DNA from: Dehalococcoidia bacterium
Lineage (GTDB): Bacteria; Chloroflexota; Dehalococcoidia; Dehalococcoidales; UBA1222
Length of the DNA: 22,031 nt
NCBI GenBank assembly: GCA_009776515.1
Contig: WRNP01000014.1
Coordinates: 1 to 22,031 of the forward strand
Direction: 5' to 3'
Below the pieces are notes generated by a model. The model was not told the DNA's origin and searched no databases. It saw nothing but the letters and a program-made list of their open reading frames with translations. Every line of letters begins with the position of its first letter. Within the stretch, counting starts at the first letter, position 1. Shown piece after piece: positions 1 through 7,469 of the stretch. The translations under genes were made by a program, and so were the position numbers.

Positions 1-27
1 CCGGCTGCCCAACTAAGGGGCAGCCGG
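1..27. terminator. Strong GC-rich hairpin at window edge, possible terminator
   Basis: Positions 1-10 and 18-27 are perfect reverse complements, giving a 10-bp stem with a 7-base loop. No T-run follows on the plus strand, so it may be a T-less terminator of an upstream gene outside the window or another structured element. The left context is cut off, so its role is uncertain. Confidence 0.45.
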
Positions 28-37
28 TCCATACATA

Positions 38-68
38 CACCGTTGTGCATACCGTTCGGTACACGGTG
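38..68. repeat. Imperfect dyad upstream of uppS
   Basis: CACCGT at 38-43 is complementary to ACGGTG at 63-68. An inner palindrome, TACCG-TT-CGGTA, lies at 50-61. The dyad sits about 30 bases upstream of the uppS -10 box, so it could be an operator or a terminator remnant. The function is unknown. Confidence 0.35.
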
Positions 69-92
69 GCCCCCTACCCTTGATGCGCAATG

Positions 93-101
93 TGATACAA
101 T
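93..101 (+). promoter_or_regulatory. Extended -10 promoter of uppS, probably leaderless
   Basis: TGATACAAT forms an extended -10 element (TG, one base, TACAAT at 96-101). No good -35 box is visible, which fits an extended -10 promoter. The uppS ATG lies 8 bases after the -10 box, where transcription should begin, and there is no Shine-Dalgarno sequence between them. A leaderless mRNA is the simplest reading. Confidence 0.5.
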
Positions 102-109
102 AGCCAAGT

Positions 110-808
110 ATGACTGAAGCCCCACCCCTCCCCCGTCACGTTGCTTTCATAATGGACGGCAATGGTCGTTGGGCGCTGGCGCGCGGACTGCCACGCCTGG
201 AAGGCCATCGTGCCGGCATGGAAACGATCCGCGGCCTAGCTCGCCACCTTGGCAAGCGGGGGATACCTTATGTCACATTGTACGCCTTCTCCACCGAAAA
301 CTGGCGGCGCCCTGCTGACGAGATCCGGGGACTCTTTCGCCTCATGGCCCAGTCCATCAAGAAAGAGGCCCGCGCCCTCCACGAGAACAATGTGCGTATC
401 CGCCACCTCGGTCGCACCGAGGGGCTAGATGCCAAAATCGTCAACGACATTGCCGAAGCAGTGGAACTTACCAGTGTTAACACCGGCCTTAACTTATCAA
501 TCGCCCTAAACTACGGAGGCCGGCAGGAACTGACCGATGCCCTCAGGCGACTCGTCGCCGCCGGGGTAAAAACCGAGGACGTAAATGAAGCGCTTATAAA
601 CGCCCATCTTGACACCTCTGAACTGCCCGATGTTGATCTTCTGGTGCGCACCGCAGGCGAAATGCGCATCTCGAACTTCTTACTCTGGCAATCTGCCTAC
701 GCCGAATATTACGCCACACCCGTCCTCTGGCCCGATTTCGATAGCACTGAAGTTGACAGGGCGCTGGCTGATTTTGCCCATCGCAAAAGACGCTTTGGGG
801 GCCTGTAA
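110..808 (+). CDS. uppS: Isoprenyl (undecaprenyl) diphosphate synthase
   Basis: This 232-residue protein is a cis-prenyltransferase that extends farnesyl diphosphate with isopentenyl diphosphate to make the C55 lipid carrier for peptidoglycan. The family signature MDGNGRWA is at residues 15-22, with the metal-binding Asp at 16. FSTENW follows at about 60-65, and the C-terminal signature RTAGEMRISNFLLWQ has Ala where most members have Gly (RTGGE). Length is normal, if slightly short. It is the first gene of a cluster and is followed after 5 bases by cdsA, so the two are probably co-transcribed. The ATG is preceded by a -10 box and no Shine-Dalgarno sequence. Confidence 0.97.
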   Translation: MTEAPPLPRHVAFIMDGNGRWALARGLPRLEGHRAGMETIRGLARHLGKRGIPYVTLYAFSTENWRRPADEIRGLFRLMAQSIKKEARALHENNVRIRHLGRTEGLDAKIVNDIAEAVELTSVNTGLNLSIALNYGGRQELTDALRRLVAAGVKTEDVNEALINAHLDTSELPDVDLLVRTAGEMRISNFLLWQSAYAEYYATPVLWPDFDSTEVDRALADFAHRKRRFGGL

Positions 809-813
809 AGCAG

Positions 814-1623
814 ATGCTGCTAAAGCGCGTCACCACTTCGGTGTTACTAGTGCCCGTCGTCTGGGCCGCCGTCTGGTTTCCCCAGACACCGATACCTTGG
901 TTCGCTGTGTTTATGGCCATCTGGGCACTGGGAGCGCTCTATGAGTTCTACCGCATCATCTGTGCCGCCGGCAAGTGCCGCCCTTTAACCTATCCCGGCC
1001 TGGCCCTCGCTTTCCTGCTCATCGTCCAGCCGCTTATTGATCTGCCGGATTCAAGCCGCCTGGTGCTCGCCTTGGCAGTTGTAATTCCTCTGGTCTGGCT
1101 CATGTTCCAACGTGATAAAGACGCTGCTTTTGCAAACTGGGCCTGGACGCTAGCCGGCATCATGTATCTGGGCTGGCTCGTAAGCCCCTACATTGCCCTT
1201 AGAGGCCTGGATTATGGACGCGAATGGGTAATCTTTGCCCTGTTTACCACCTTTGTCTCCGACAGTACCGCCTATTTTGTCGGGCGCGCCCTCGGTCGAC
1301 ACCGTCTGGCCCCCATCATCAGCCCACGCAAGACTTGGGAAGGTGCCGCAGGCGGTGTGATGGGAGCGATGCTGGCTTCGTTCATCCTGCAATCGTGGCT
1401 GAAGCTTCCCGTGAGTTATATCGGCCTGGCCGCACTGGCGGCAGTGGTAAGCGTTTTCGGCCAAATCGGGGATTTGGTGGAATCACTCTTTAAGCGCAAT
1501 ACCAACGCTAAAGATTCAAGTCGGGCTCTCCCTGGTCACGGTGGCTTTTTAGACAGGATCGACAGCATAATCTTCGCGGGCTTGACAGTTTATTTTTACG
1601 TCGCCCTCAGCCAAGGCGGTTAA
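814..1623 (+). CDS. cdsA: Phosphatidate cytidylyltransferase
   Basis: This 269-residue integral membrane enzyme makes CDP-diacylglycerol from phosphatidate and CTP, the branch point of phospholipid synthesis. Several hydrophobic helices fill the N-terminal 170 residues. The family block follows, with SDSTAYFVGR, then GRHRLAP, ISPRKTWEG and a GG pair. The C-terminal signature has GQIGDLVESLFKR followed by K-D and LPGHGGFLDRIDS, which holds the metal-binding acidic residues. The start lies 5 bases after the uppS stop, with a GGGG stretch inside the end of uppS as the likely ribosome binding site. The uppS-cdsA pair is widespread in bacteria. Confidence 0.95.
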   Translation: MLLKRVTTSVLLVPVVWAAVWFPQTPIPWFAVFMAIWALGALYEFYRIICAAGKCRPLTYPGLALAFLLIVQPLIDLPDSSRLVLALAVVIPLVWLMFQRDKDAAFANWAWTLAGIMYLGWLVSPYIALRGLDYGREWVIFALFTTFVSDSTAYFVGRALGRHRLAPIISPRKTWEGAAGGVMGAMLASFILQSWLKLPVSYIGLAALAAVVSVFGQIGDLVESLFKRNTNAKDSSRALPGHGGFLDRIDSIIFAGLTVYFYVALSQGG

Positions 1624-1652
1624 GCCACTTTTCAAGGCGCGATGCTCAAGCT

Positions 1653-1688
1653 TACCGGCTGTTCCGGTATGTTTCCGCTATGTTAGTA
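1653..1688 (+). repeat. 36-bp hairpin-promoter repeat, copy 1
   Basis: This copy matches 2067-2102 at 30 of 36 positions. It contains the dyad ACCGG-ctgtt-CCGGT (1654-1668), then TGTTTCCGCTAT and TTA, which includes a -10-like TATGTT. Two of the six differences from copy 2 fall at paired positions of the dyad and keep it complementary. A better -10, TATAAT, lies just downstream at 1693-1698 and may serve the small ORF that follows. Confidence 0.6.
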
Positions 1689-1718
1689 GGAATATAATGC
1701 TGGAGTTGTAGTAAGAAA

Positions 1719-1904
1719 ATGGAGATGCCAACGAGAAGGCCCCCGCTTATGAGGCGTCAAAAAGTATATTTGGAAACAAAAGATATGACACTGGAGCAGT
1801 ACACCGAAAGGGTGCGGAAGATAGGAGAGGAATCTGCAAAAAAATACGGTTTCCACCGCGCTGCCAGCATGAAGGTAGCGCAAAGAGGCACATTTAATGC
1901 TTAA
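1719..1904 (+). CDS. Small basic hypothetical protein
   Basis: This is an ORF of 61 codons, unrecognised. The product is rich in Lys, Arg and Glu, with a probable helix around MTLEQYTERVRKIGEESAKK, and has no signal peptide or membrane segment. TATAAT at 1693-1698 and GGAG at 1702-1705 lie upstream, though the GGAG is far from the first ATG. An in-frame ATG at 1749, behind GAAGG, is an alternative start giving 51 residues. The opposite strand is open over the same stretch, but its translation there is rich in Phe, His and Cys and looks like a shadow. It lies between cdsA and dxr without an obvious link to either. Confidence 0.45.
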   Translation: MEMPTRRPPLMRRQKVYLETKDMTLEQYTERVRKIGEESAKKYGFHRAASMKVAQRGTFNA

Positions 1905-2010
1905 CGCCTTTTCTCTCCTTGGGTTATCAGTTTCACGGCTAAGATCTCCGAAACCGATCAAATCAAGCAGATCATAAGCACATTCTTTGTAAATCGGGCA
2001 GCCTGTTTCT

Positions 2011-2047
2011 CCGCCATCCTCAACTAAGGCGGCTTGATTTCCTTTTT
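2011..2047 (+). terminator. Probable intrinsic terminator before dxr
   Basis: CCGCC at 2011-2015 pairs with GGCGG at 2028-2032, and a T-rich tail (TTTCCTTTTTT) follows at 2038-2047. The stem is only 5 bp, so it is modest, but its position between the small ORF and the dxr promoter fits termination of the upstream unit. Confidence 0.45.
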
Positions 2048-2066
2048 TAGCCACCATTCCCGGGCC

Positions 2067-2102
2067 TACTGGCTGTACCAGTCTGTTTCCGCTATATTAA
2101 TA
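2067..2102 (+). promoter_or_regulatory. 36-bp hairpin-promoter repeat, copy 2, at the dxr promoter
   Basis: This is the second copy of the element at 1653-1688. The dyad is ACTGG-ctgta-CCAGT (2068-2082). It is followed by TGTTTCCGC and the -10 box TATATT at 2093-2098, only 9 bases before the dxr ATG at 2108. The dyad covers the region where a -35 box would sit and no good -35 is seen, so a DNA-binding regulator or activator is plausible. The gene would then be leaderless. Confidence 0.5.
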
Positions 2103-2107
2103 AAGCA

Positions 2108-3238
2108 ATGGTAAAAAGACTGGCCGTCCTGGGCTCAACCGGCTCCATCGGCACCCAGACTTTAGACATTATCCGCAAATTCCCTGACCGACTCTCAGTG
2201 GTAGGTCTAGCCGCCGGGCGGAATACGTCGCTTCTTGCCCAACAGATAGCAGAGTTCGGCCCGCTCTTGGTCTCAGCCCCAGACAGCTTTACCTCCCCCA
2301 GCACTCAGCGCCTCAGCCCCGAAGAGATAGCCACCCACCCAGAGGTGGATATCGTGGTCATCGCCATCCCCGGCGAAGCCGCCTTGACGAGCGTGATGGC
2401 TGCGGTCAGCGCAGGCAAGGTCATCGCTTTGGCCAACAAAGAGTCGCTCGTCAGCGCCGGAGATATCATCATTGCTGAGGCCGAACGGACTGGGGCTACC
2501 ATAAGACCCGTGGACAGTGAGCACAGCGCTATTTGGCAGTGCCTGGCTGGTGAAAGCACCCCACCCACCCGTCTCATCCTCACCGCCTCAGGGGGGCCTT
2601 TCCGCACATTCAGCCCGGCCGAGCTTGCCACCGTAAGTATTGAGGATGCCCTACGGCACCCTTCCTGGAGTATGGGGCACAAGGTGACAGTGGATTCCGC
2701 CACTCTTCTGAATAAGGGTCTCGAGATTATCGAGGCACACCATCTCTTCCGCCTGCCCTTCGAAAAGATTGAGGTAGTTGTCCATCCGCAGAGCATCGTC
2801 CATTCGTTGGTGGAATTTGGCGACGGCTCGCTCAAGGCTCAGCTCTCCCAACCAAATATGCGCCTCCCCATCCAATATGCCTTAAGTTATCCCGAACGCT
2901 GGGATAACCTTGCCCTGCCCCGGCTTGATCTGGTCAAGACCGGACGGCTGGACTTTGAGCCTCCGGATCATACCCGTTTCCCTTGTCTGGCCTTAGCTAT
3001 AGAGGCCGGCAAAAGTGGCAGCACCTACCCCGCCGTCCTCTGTGCAGCAGGCGAGCGCGCCGTGGAGCTCTTCCTTGCAAGAGAGATAGGCTTTACAGAC
3101 ATTGCCTCCGCCATTGAAGGTGCCCTTATGGCCCATAAGCCCACCACTCACCCCCTCATCACCGATGTCATGGCGGCAGTTCATTGGGCAAAGGAGACTG
3201 TAGGAGAAACCGCCAAGAAAGAGAGATCTTACTATTGA
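2108..3238 (+). CDS. dxr: 1-deoxy-D-xylulose 5-phosphate reductoisomerase
   Basis: This 376-residue enzyme converts DXP to 2-C-methyl-D-erythritol 4-phosphate with NADPH, the first committed step of the MEP isoprenoid pathway. The NADPH-binding GSTGSIG is at residues 9-15. The motifs ALANKESLV and PVDSEHSAIWQ, with the metal-binding Asp and Glu, and the flexible-loop region around HPSWSMGHKVTVDSATLLNKGLE are present in order; the remaining C-terminal domain is complete. It precedes rseP and ispG with overlapping ends, so the three form one operon. The start ATG lies 9 bases after a -10 box, without a ribosome binding site. Confidence 0.97.
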   Translation: MVKRLAVLGSTGSIGTQTLDIIRKFPDRLSVVGLAAGRNTSLLAQQIAEFGPLLVSAPDSFTSPSTQRLSPEEIATHPEVDIVVIAIPGEAALTSVMAAVSAGKVIALANKESLVSAGDIIIAEAERTGATIRPVDSEHSAIWQCLAGESTPPTRLILTASGGPFRTFSPAELATVSIEDALRHPSWSMGHKVTVDSATLLNKGLEIIEAHHLFRLPFEKIEVVVHPQSIVHSLVEFGDGSLKAQLSQPNMRLPIQYALSYPERWDNLALPRLDLVKTGRLDFEPPDHTRFPCLALAIEAGKSGSTYPAVLCAAGERAVELFLAREIGFTDIASAIEGALMAHKPTTHPLITDVMAAVHWAKETVGETAKKERSYY

Positions 3239-4284
3239 TTACCGCAATTGCGTTTATCCTGGTCTTTACCGGCATCATCTTATCGCATGAGCTCGGACAC
3301 TTTTTTGCCGCTAAGCTCTCCAAGGTCAGGGTAGAGGAGTTCGGCATCGGCTACCCGCCGCGCCTTTGGGGCAAACGATACGGCGAAACCCTTTACTCCA
3401 TCAACCTCCTGCCTTTCGGCGGCTTTAACAAACTATCCGGCGAGGAGGACCCAAGCGCTCCGCATTCGCTCGCCTCTAAGAATCGTCGCACCCGCGTCTT
3501 CGTCTTAGCAAGTGGAGCGCTCGTTAACGCCGTATTACCCTTTTTGCTCTTCGCCATCGCCTTTATGGTGCCACACGACGTCGCCACGGGCCAGATCGCC
3601 GTGGGCGAGGTTGCCCCTGCCTCACCTGCCGCCACAGCCGGACTAGAGCCGGGCGACATCATCCTCGTAATCGACGGGAAGGAAATCCACACCTTCGAGG
3701 ACATCAGCCAGATCGTCAACGATAACTTAGGCAAGGAGATCGCCCTTAAGATCCAAAAAGCCTCCGGAGAGGACACCACGGTCCATCTAATACCCCGCCC
3801 CGACCCACCCAAGGGCGAGGGGGCCATGGGGATCCAAAGCCGCATGCTCACCGAGAGAAAGACTGAGCCGTTCTGGCGGGCGATCCCACTGGGCATAAAG
3901 CAAACATTCGACACTTTTGTTGCTTTTAAAAATGCTATCTTCGGCCTTTTCTCCTCCGATACAAGTGGACTCTCTCTAACCGGACCGGTGGGCATCGCCC
4001 AACTCACAGGCGAGGCCACCCGGGCTGGCTTCAGCATCTTGCTCCAATTCGCTGCTTTCCTGAGCCTAAACCTTGCCATCATCAACCTCTTGCCATTACC
4101 TGCTTTGGACGGCGGGCGTATCGTCTTCATAATCATTGAGGGATTAAGGGGCGGAAAGCGCATTTCGCCGCGCACGGAGGGCCTCATCCACTTCATCGGT
4201 TTTGCCCTGCTCATCGGGCTTGCCCTGCTCATCACCTATCAGGACATCGTACGCCTTATAAACGGGGGGAGCGTCATACCATGA
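3235..4284 (+). CDS. rseP: Site-2 protease family intramembrane metalloprotease (RseP/MmpA type)
   Basis: This is a 349-residue zinc protease that cleaves transmembrane segments of regulatory or signal-peptide substrates. The HELGH zinc motif is at residues 18-22 inside the first membrane helix. A single PDZ domain spans about 123-188, including GLEPGDII. The second metal-site motif NLLPLPALDGG ends at about residue 294. I chose TTG at 3235: it overlaps the dxr stop as TTGA, AGAGAG lies at a suitable distance upstream, and it places the helix at the usual N-terminal position. An earlier in-frame TTG at 3184 would add 17 polar residues inside dxr. Its stop overlaps the ispG start. Confidence 0.93.
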   Translation: MITAIAFILVFTGIILSHELGHFFAAKLSKVRVEEFGIGYPPRLWGKRYGETLYSINLLPFGGFNKLSGEEDPSAPHSLASKNRRTRVFVLASGALVNAVLPFLLFAIAFMVPHDVATGQIAVGEVAPASPAATAGLEPGDIILVIDGKEIHTFEDISQIVNDNLGKEIALKIQKASGEDTTVHLIPRPDPPKGEGAMGIQSRMLTERKTEPFWRAIPLGIKQTFDTFVAFKNAIFGLFSSDTSGLSLTGPVGIAQLTGEATRAGFSILLQFAAFLSLNLAIINLLPLPALDGGRIVFIIIEGLRGGKRISPRTEGLIHFIGFALLIGLALLITYQDIVRLINGGSVIP

Positions 4285-5327
4285 GTTCCCGGCGTCTCTC
4301 GAAGGCCATCCGTATCGGCGGCGTCATCGTAGGAGGCGGAGCTCCCGTAGTGGTGCAATCTATGACCATGACCGATACCCGCGATGTGAAGGCTACGGTG
4401 CAGCAGATAAGAGAGCTTGAGGAAAGCGGCTGTGAGCTTATACGAGTAGCCGTTCCGGACCAGGAGGCTGCCGAGGCCCTGGGAGCTATAAAAAAAGGCA
4501 TCGGTATCCCTCTCATTGCCGATATCCATTTCGACCACCGTCTGGCACTCACGGCGCTGACAGCAGGCGTGGATGGGCTGCGCCTCAATCCTGGCAATAT
4601 AGCCGACCAGGATCAGGTGGCAACCATAGTGAGATCATCCAAAGAGCGCAATGTGCCCATCCGCATCGGAGTGAACGCCGGAAGCCTGCCTCCCACCACG
4701 GAGGCCAAACACAGCCTTGCAGAGCGCATGGTCGCTGCAGCTCTAGGTCATATCAAGATTTTGGAAGGGCTGGATTTTGACCTCATCAAGATCTCACTCA
4801 AGGCCTTTGATGTGCCTGCCACTATTGAGGCGTACCGCTTAATCGCAGAGATGACCCCTTATCCGCTACATTTGGGCATTACAGAGGCAGGCCTCCCCGC
4901 CACGGGCATCATCCGCTCGGCAGTAGGCATTGGTACACTGTTGCACCTTGGTTTAGGCGATACCATTCGGGTCTCGCTGACCACCCATCCCCAGGAAGAA
5001 GTCATAGCCGGATATGAGATACTTAAGAGTTTAGGTCTTAGGGAGAGAGGCCCGGTGTTGGTAAGCTGTCCCCAATGCGGGCGGGCCGAGGTGGATGTCC
5101 TAGCCATCGCAGAGGAGGTCTCTCAGGCGTTAAAAAAGGTGTCACAACCAATACGGGTTGCGGTGATGGGCTGTGCAGTGAACGGTCCGGGTGAGGCCAA
5201 AGACGCCGATGTAGGTCTAGCCTGCGGCAAGGAAAAGGCCATCCTCTTCCGCCATGGGCAACGTATTGCTGTGATTGAGAAAAGCGATTTTGTCCCAGCC
5301 CTTATGCGCGAAATAGCAACACTTTAA
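4281..5327 (+). CDS. ispG: 4-hydroxy-3-methylbut-2-enyl diphosphate synthase
   Basis: This 348-residue iron-sulfur enzyme forms HMBPP from MEcPP, the sixth MEP pathway step. The TIM-barrel part holds VVVQSMTMTDT near residue 24, PLIADIHFDHRLA near 77 and LRLNPGNI near 100. The [4Fe-4S] cluster ligands are Cys263 and Cys266 (SCPQCGR), Cys298 (MGCAVNGPGEA) and Glu305. The length matches the short bacterial form. The ATG overlaps the rseP stop as ATGA, which indicates translational coupling. A disrupted MerB-like gene follows after 34 bases on the same strand. Confidence 0.97.
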   Translation: MSSRRLSKAIRIGGVIVGGGAPVVVQSMTMTDTRDVKATVQQIRELEESGCELIRVAVPDQEAAEALGAIKKGIGIPLIADIHFDHRLALTALTAGVDGLRLNPGNIADQDQVATIVRSSKERNVPIRIGVNAGSLPPTTEAKHSLAERMVAAALGHIKILEGLDFDLIKISLKAFDVPATIEAYRLIAEMTPYPLHLGITEAGLPATGIIRSAVGIGTLLHLGLGDTIRVSLTTHPQEEVIAGYEILKSLGLRERGPVLVSCPQCGRAEVDVLAIAEEVSQALKKVSQPIRVAVMGCAVNGPGEAKDADVGLACGKEKAILFRHGQRIAVIEKSDFVPALMREIATL

Positions 5328-5361
5328 GCATCACGTTTTACCGAGCTAGCATCTGGTAACC

Positions 5362-5838
5362 ATGACAATCCGCACTTTTTGGCTGTCAGCAGACTTAGGT
5401 ATCAAATCGATTATCGGCAGCAATAATGAGGGAGAAATCTGCTATCTATACCCTCTGTCCATCCCAGGAACCAGACACCGAGCACGGCTAGCCGACGGGA
5501 GAGAGTTTCGCACCATATGCGCCGTGGATTCTTTGGGCTGTGCCGCGACCTTTGGAATGCCTGTCGAAGCTTTCTCCTTTTGTCGGGATACTGACACCAG
5601 TCTATGCCAAAATCAGCCCAGGGCGGCTGGAGATGATCAGCCCCTCACCAAATTTATTTGTAAGCTACTATGACAGCTGGCTAGAGGGATCGTTTAACTG
5701 CTGAGCAATTATGGCTTTCTTTCATGATGAAAGAAAGCCCACGACATCCTGTCAGACTACAGGGATAATCCGCATATGTATTTGTGGCCACTGCCTGAGG
5801 CCTTTGAGGCAGCGCAGCTAATTTTTAGAGTGTCTTAA
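5362..5838 (+). pseudogene. MerB-like organometal lyase, candidate selenoprotein, frame-disrupted
   Basis: Three consecutive segments together read like an alkylmercury lyase (MerB), which breaks carbon-mercury bonds. From 5362 to about 5590 the frame gives GEICYLYPLSIPGTRHR, then TICAVDSLG, carrying the Cys53 and Asp56 of the MerB catalytic CxxD. From about 5590 to 5730 the next frame gives TPVYAKISPGRLEMI, then GSFNC, TGA (5702-5704), AIMAFF. From about 5731 the first frame resumes with KAHDILSDYRDNP and PLPEAFEAAQ, ending in TAA at 5836-5838. Counting back from FF, the TGA falls where MerB has its catalytic Cys159, and it lies about 61 codons after Cys53 (63 in MerB). A perfect stem-loop follows the TGA. 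The two frame breaks compensate each other; they may be decay or assembly errors. There is no clear ribosome binding site; co-transcription with ispG is possible. The MerB comparison is from memory of the family. Confidence 0.7.
5713..5739 (+). promoter_or_regulatory. Candidate bacterial SECIS stem-loop of the MerB-like gene
   Basis: GGCTTTCTTTC at 5713-5723 and its exact reverse complement at 5729-5739 form an 11-bp stem with the 5-base loop ATGAT. The loop begins 19 bases after TGA 5702-5704, within the spacing known for bacterial SECIS elements, and it contains a G. The stem lies inside coding sequence, as expected for bacteria. It also spans the second frame change. No U-rich tail follows, so it is not an intrinsic terminator. 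Confidence 0.55.
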
Positions 5839-5940
5839 CACAACTCCGAGATGTCGTTTGCCCATAACTTGTGGGGGCTTCCAGCTGGGTGTCTAATTCT
5901 CCCCGAAGCCAACGAAGCCTTACGCCCGGCATGTTGTGAA

Positions 5941-7140
5941 CTATTCGTATTTGGCATACCTCGGCTCACAATATTCGTTGTCCTCCAGTTCCGGTAAAAA
6001 GCTGAGCTGTCTTTCAAAAGGCAACAGCCCCTTAAACCAAATATAGGGCATCGCCTCACGATAGCGGATGCGGAGCTTCTTCAGCTGATCTACTGAGGAG
6101 ACGGCCCGGAGGCGACGCATCTCAACCAGGCGCTTAGCCGCAAGCGGACCGATACCCGGCACGCGCAACAATTCTTCATAGCTCGCACTATTTAGGTCTA
6201 CCGGAAAGAGCCAAGGACGAGCGCGGGCAATGGCGAGCTTGGGGTTGGTTTTAAGCGGCAAATTGCCCCCTCTATCCAACGCCAGCGAGACCTCGTGTAG
6301 AGAAAAGCCGTAGATCCTGAGTAGCCAGTCAGCCTGATAAAGCCGATGCTGCCGCCAAGGCGAAGCCGCTGGTACCCCCTCAAGAGCCGAGCCTAGAATG
6401 GGCCGATAGGCGCTAAAATAGATGCGCCTCAGCCCGATATCTTGGTAGAGATTCGCAGAGGTATTCAGGATATCACTATCTTTCTCACCCGCCGCCCCCA
6501 CCACAAATTGGGTGGTTTGGCCAGCAGGGATAAGCTGCGGGTGCGATATTTGCAAGCCTTGCGCCTGCCGCATGGGAGCCAAAATGCCATCCAGGAGATT
6601 TTTTCGAGAGGAGAGGCGCTTAAGATGCGCAGCCGTGGGTGCCTCAATGTTGACCGACACTCTGCTTGCCAAAGCACAGACTGCTTCAATGCGATCGGAA
6701 GAGGCCCCGGGCAACATCTTGGCATGGATGTAACCCTTGAAACCCAGCTTGTGACGCAGGATCTCCACCGTCTTGATAATGCCCTCCATGGCACAATCAG
6801 GGCATTCGGCGATGCCGGAGCTCAGAAAAAGCCCTTCGGCCAAATGGCGACGATTGAACTCCAAAAAAGTGCGCGCCAATTCTTCAGGTTTGAAAGCGGA
6901 TCGGCGCACGTTGCGAGAAGCAGCACTTACACAGTAAACACAGTCGTTCACGCAGGTATTCGTCATAAGGACTTTGAACAACGAAGTGCATCCGCCGTCT
7001 GGTAGCGCCGCACGATGGATAAAATGGAGAGGCAGATCGCCTGGCTTGGTCTCAAGAGCCCCGCTCCCGCACACATCAAAGCGAGCTGCTGCTGCCAAGA
7101 TTCGGAGTTTGTCGTCGGCGCCAGTTCCTCTTGTTAGCAC
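5941..7140 (-). CDS. Putative DNA modification/repair radical SAM protein with helix-hairpin-helix tail
   Basis: This 399-residue protein has the radical SAM cluster motif CxxxCxxC at Cys63, Cys67 and Cys70 (NTCVNDCVYC), followed by a TIM-barrel region with LFLSSGI and KMLPG. Residues 314-342 form a helix-hairpin-helix with LRVPGIGPLAAKRL, typical of DNA-binding proteins. The layout matches the family annotated as putative DNA modification or repair radical SAM protein; its reaction is not known. Members are often next to a second, smaller repair protein, which is absent here. The GTG start at 7140 lies 6 bases after a good promoter (TTGACT, 17 bases, TATAGT), so the mRNA appears leaderless. 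It converges on the MerB-like remnant. Confidence 0.88.
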   Translation of the reverse strand: MLTRGTGADDKLRILAAAARFDVCGSGALETKPGDLPLHFIHRAALPDGGCTSLFKVLMTNTCVNDCVYCVSAASRNVRRSAFKPEELARTFLEFNRRHLAEGLFLSSGIAECPDCAMEGIIKTVEILRHKLGFKGYIHAKMLPGASSDRIEAVCALASRVSVNIEAPTAAHLKRLSSRKNLLDGILAPMRQAQGLQISHPQLIPAGQTTQFVVGAAGEKDSDILNTSANLYQDIGLRRIYFSAYRPILGSALEGVPAASPWRQHRLYQADWLLRIYGFSLHEVSLALDRGGNLPLKTNPKLAIARARPWLFPVDLNSASYEELLRVPGIGPLAAKRLVEMRRLRAVSSVDQLKKLRIRYREAMPYIWFKGLLPFERQLSFLPELEDNEYCEPRYAKYE

Positions 7141-7175
7141 ATATGTACTATATCACCCCCAAACCGCTAAGTCAA
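7141..7175 (-). promoter_or_regulatory. Promoter of the radical SAM gene, leaderless GTG start
   Basis: Read on the minus strand, TTGACT (plus 7170-7175) and TATAGT (plus 7147-7152) are separated by 17 bases. The GTG start follows the -10 box after 6 bases. This is close to the sigma-70 consensus and leaves no room for a leader. Confidence 0.65.
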
Positions 7176-7452
7176 TCACCCCCACCCACCCTGCGACATC
7201 CCCAAGTGATTGAGTATATGGCCAAATTCCTTAAAGTTTCGGATAAAACCCCCTTGGTCTTTGGTTTTTCCAGAACGAACCCCGATCGGTCTATTCCGAG
7301 AGCAGGTTGCCAGAATCAGATCTGAATCTGCGCCCAAACATCTTTCGCCCTGCCCTACTCAAATGGTAAACTTACAAGAGTCAACGCTCCGCCATCCCAA
7401 GATGTTCATGCGGCAATTGCCAAAACCCCCGATAGCGTATCGGAGTAATTAC
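7176..7452. other. Gene-poor divergent region between the radical SAM gene and ispH
   Basis: About 280 bases separate the divergent starts. I found no convincing protein; the open frames here give Pro- and Ser-rich translations without conserved character. TCAGATCTGA at 7316-7325 is a perfect palindrome and could be an operator. The region ends at the ispH ribosome binding site, AAGGAGG at 7453-7459. Confidence 0.4.
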
Positions 7453-7469
7453 AAGGAGGATTGATAGCC

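Noticed and set aside
1683..1904. Minus-strand reading opposite the small ORF
   Set aside because: The translation is rich in Phe, His and Cys with no protein-like pattern, whereas the plus strand gives a charged, helical sequence.
3184..3234. Longer rseP N-terminus from TTG 3184
   Set aside because: It adds a charged stretch before the first helix and a 55-base overlap with dxr. TTG at 3235 gives the usual TTGA overlap and places the zinc motif at the normal distance.
5362..5673. Independent 103-residue protein
   Set aside because: Only the first 75 or so residues look like MerB; the rest is out of frame, while the matching continuation is found in the next frame.
6442..7005. Plus-strand 187-codon ORF within the radical SAM gene
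   Set aside because: It is the antisense shadow of a well-recognised gene and shows no family features.
7210..7464. Plus-strand ORF of 84 codons before ispH
   Set aside because: The translation is Pro/Ser-rich without conserved character, has no ribosome binding site and overlaps the ispH ribosome binding site.
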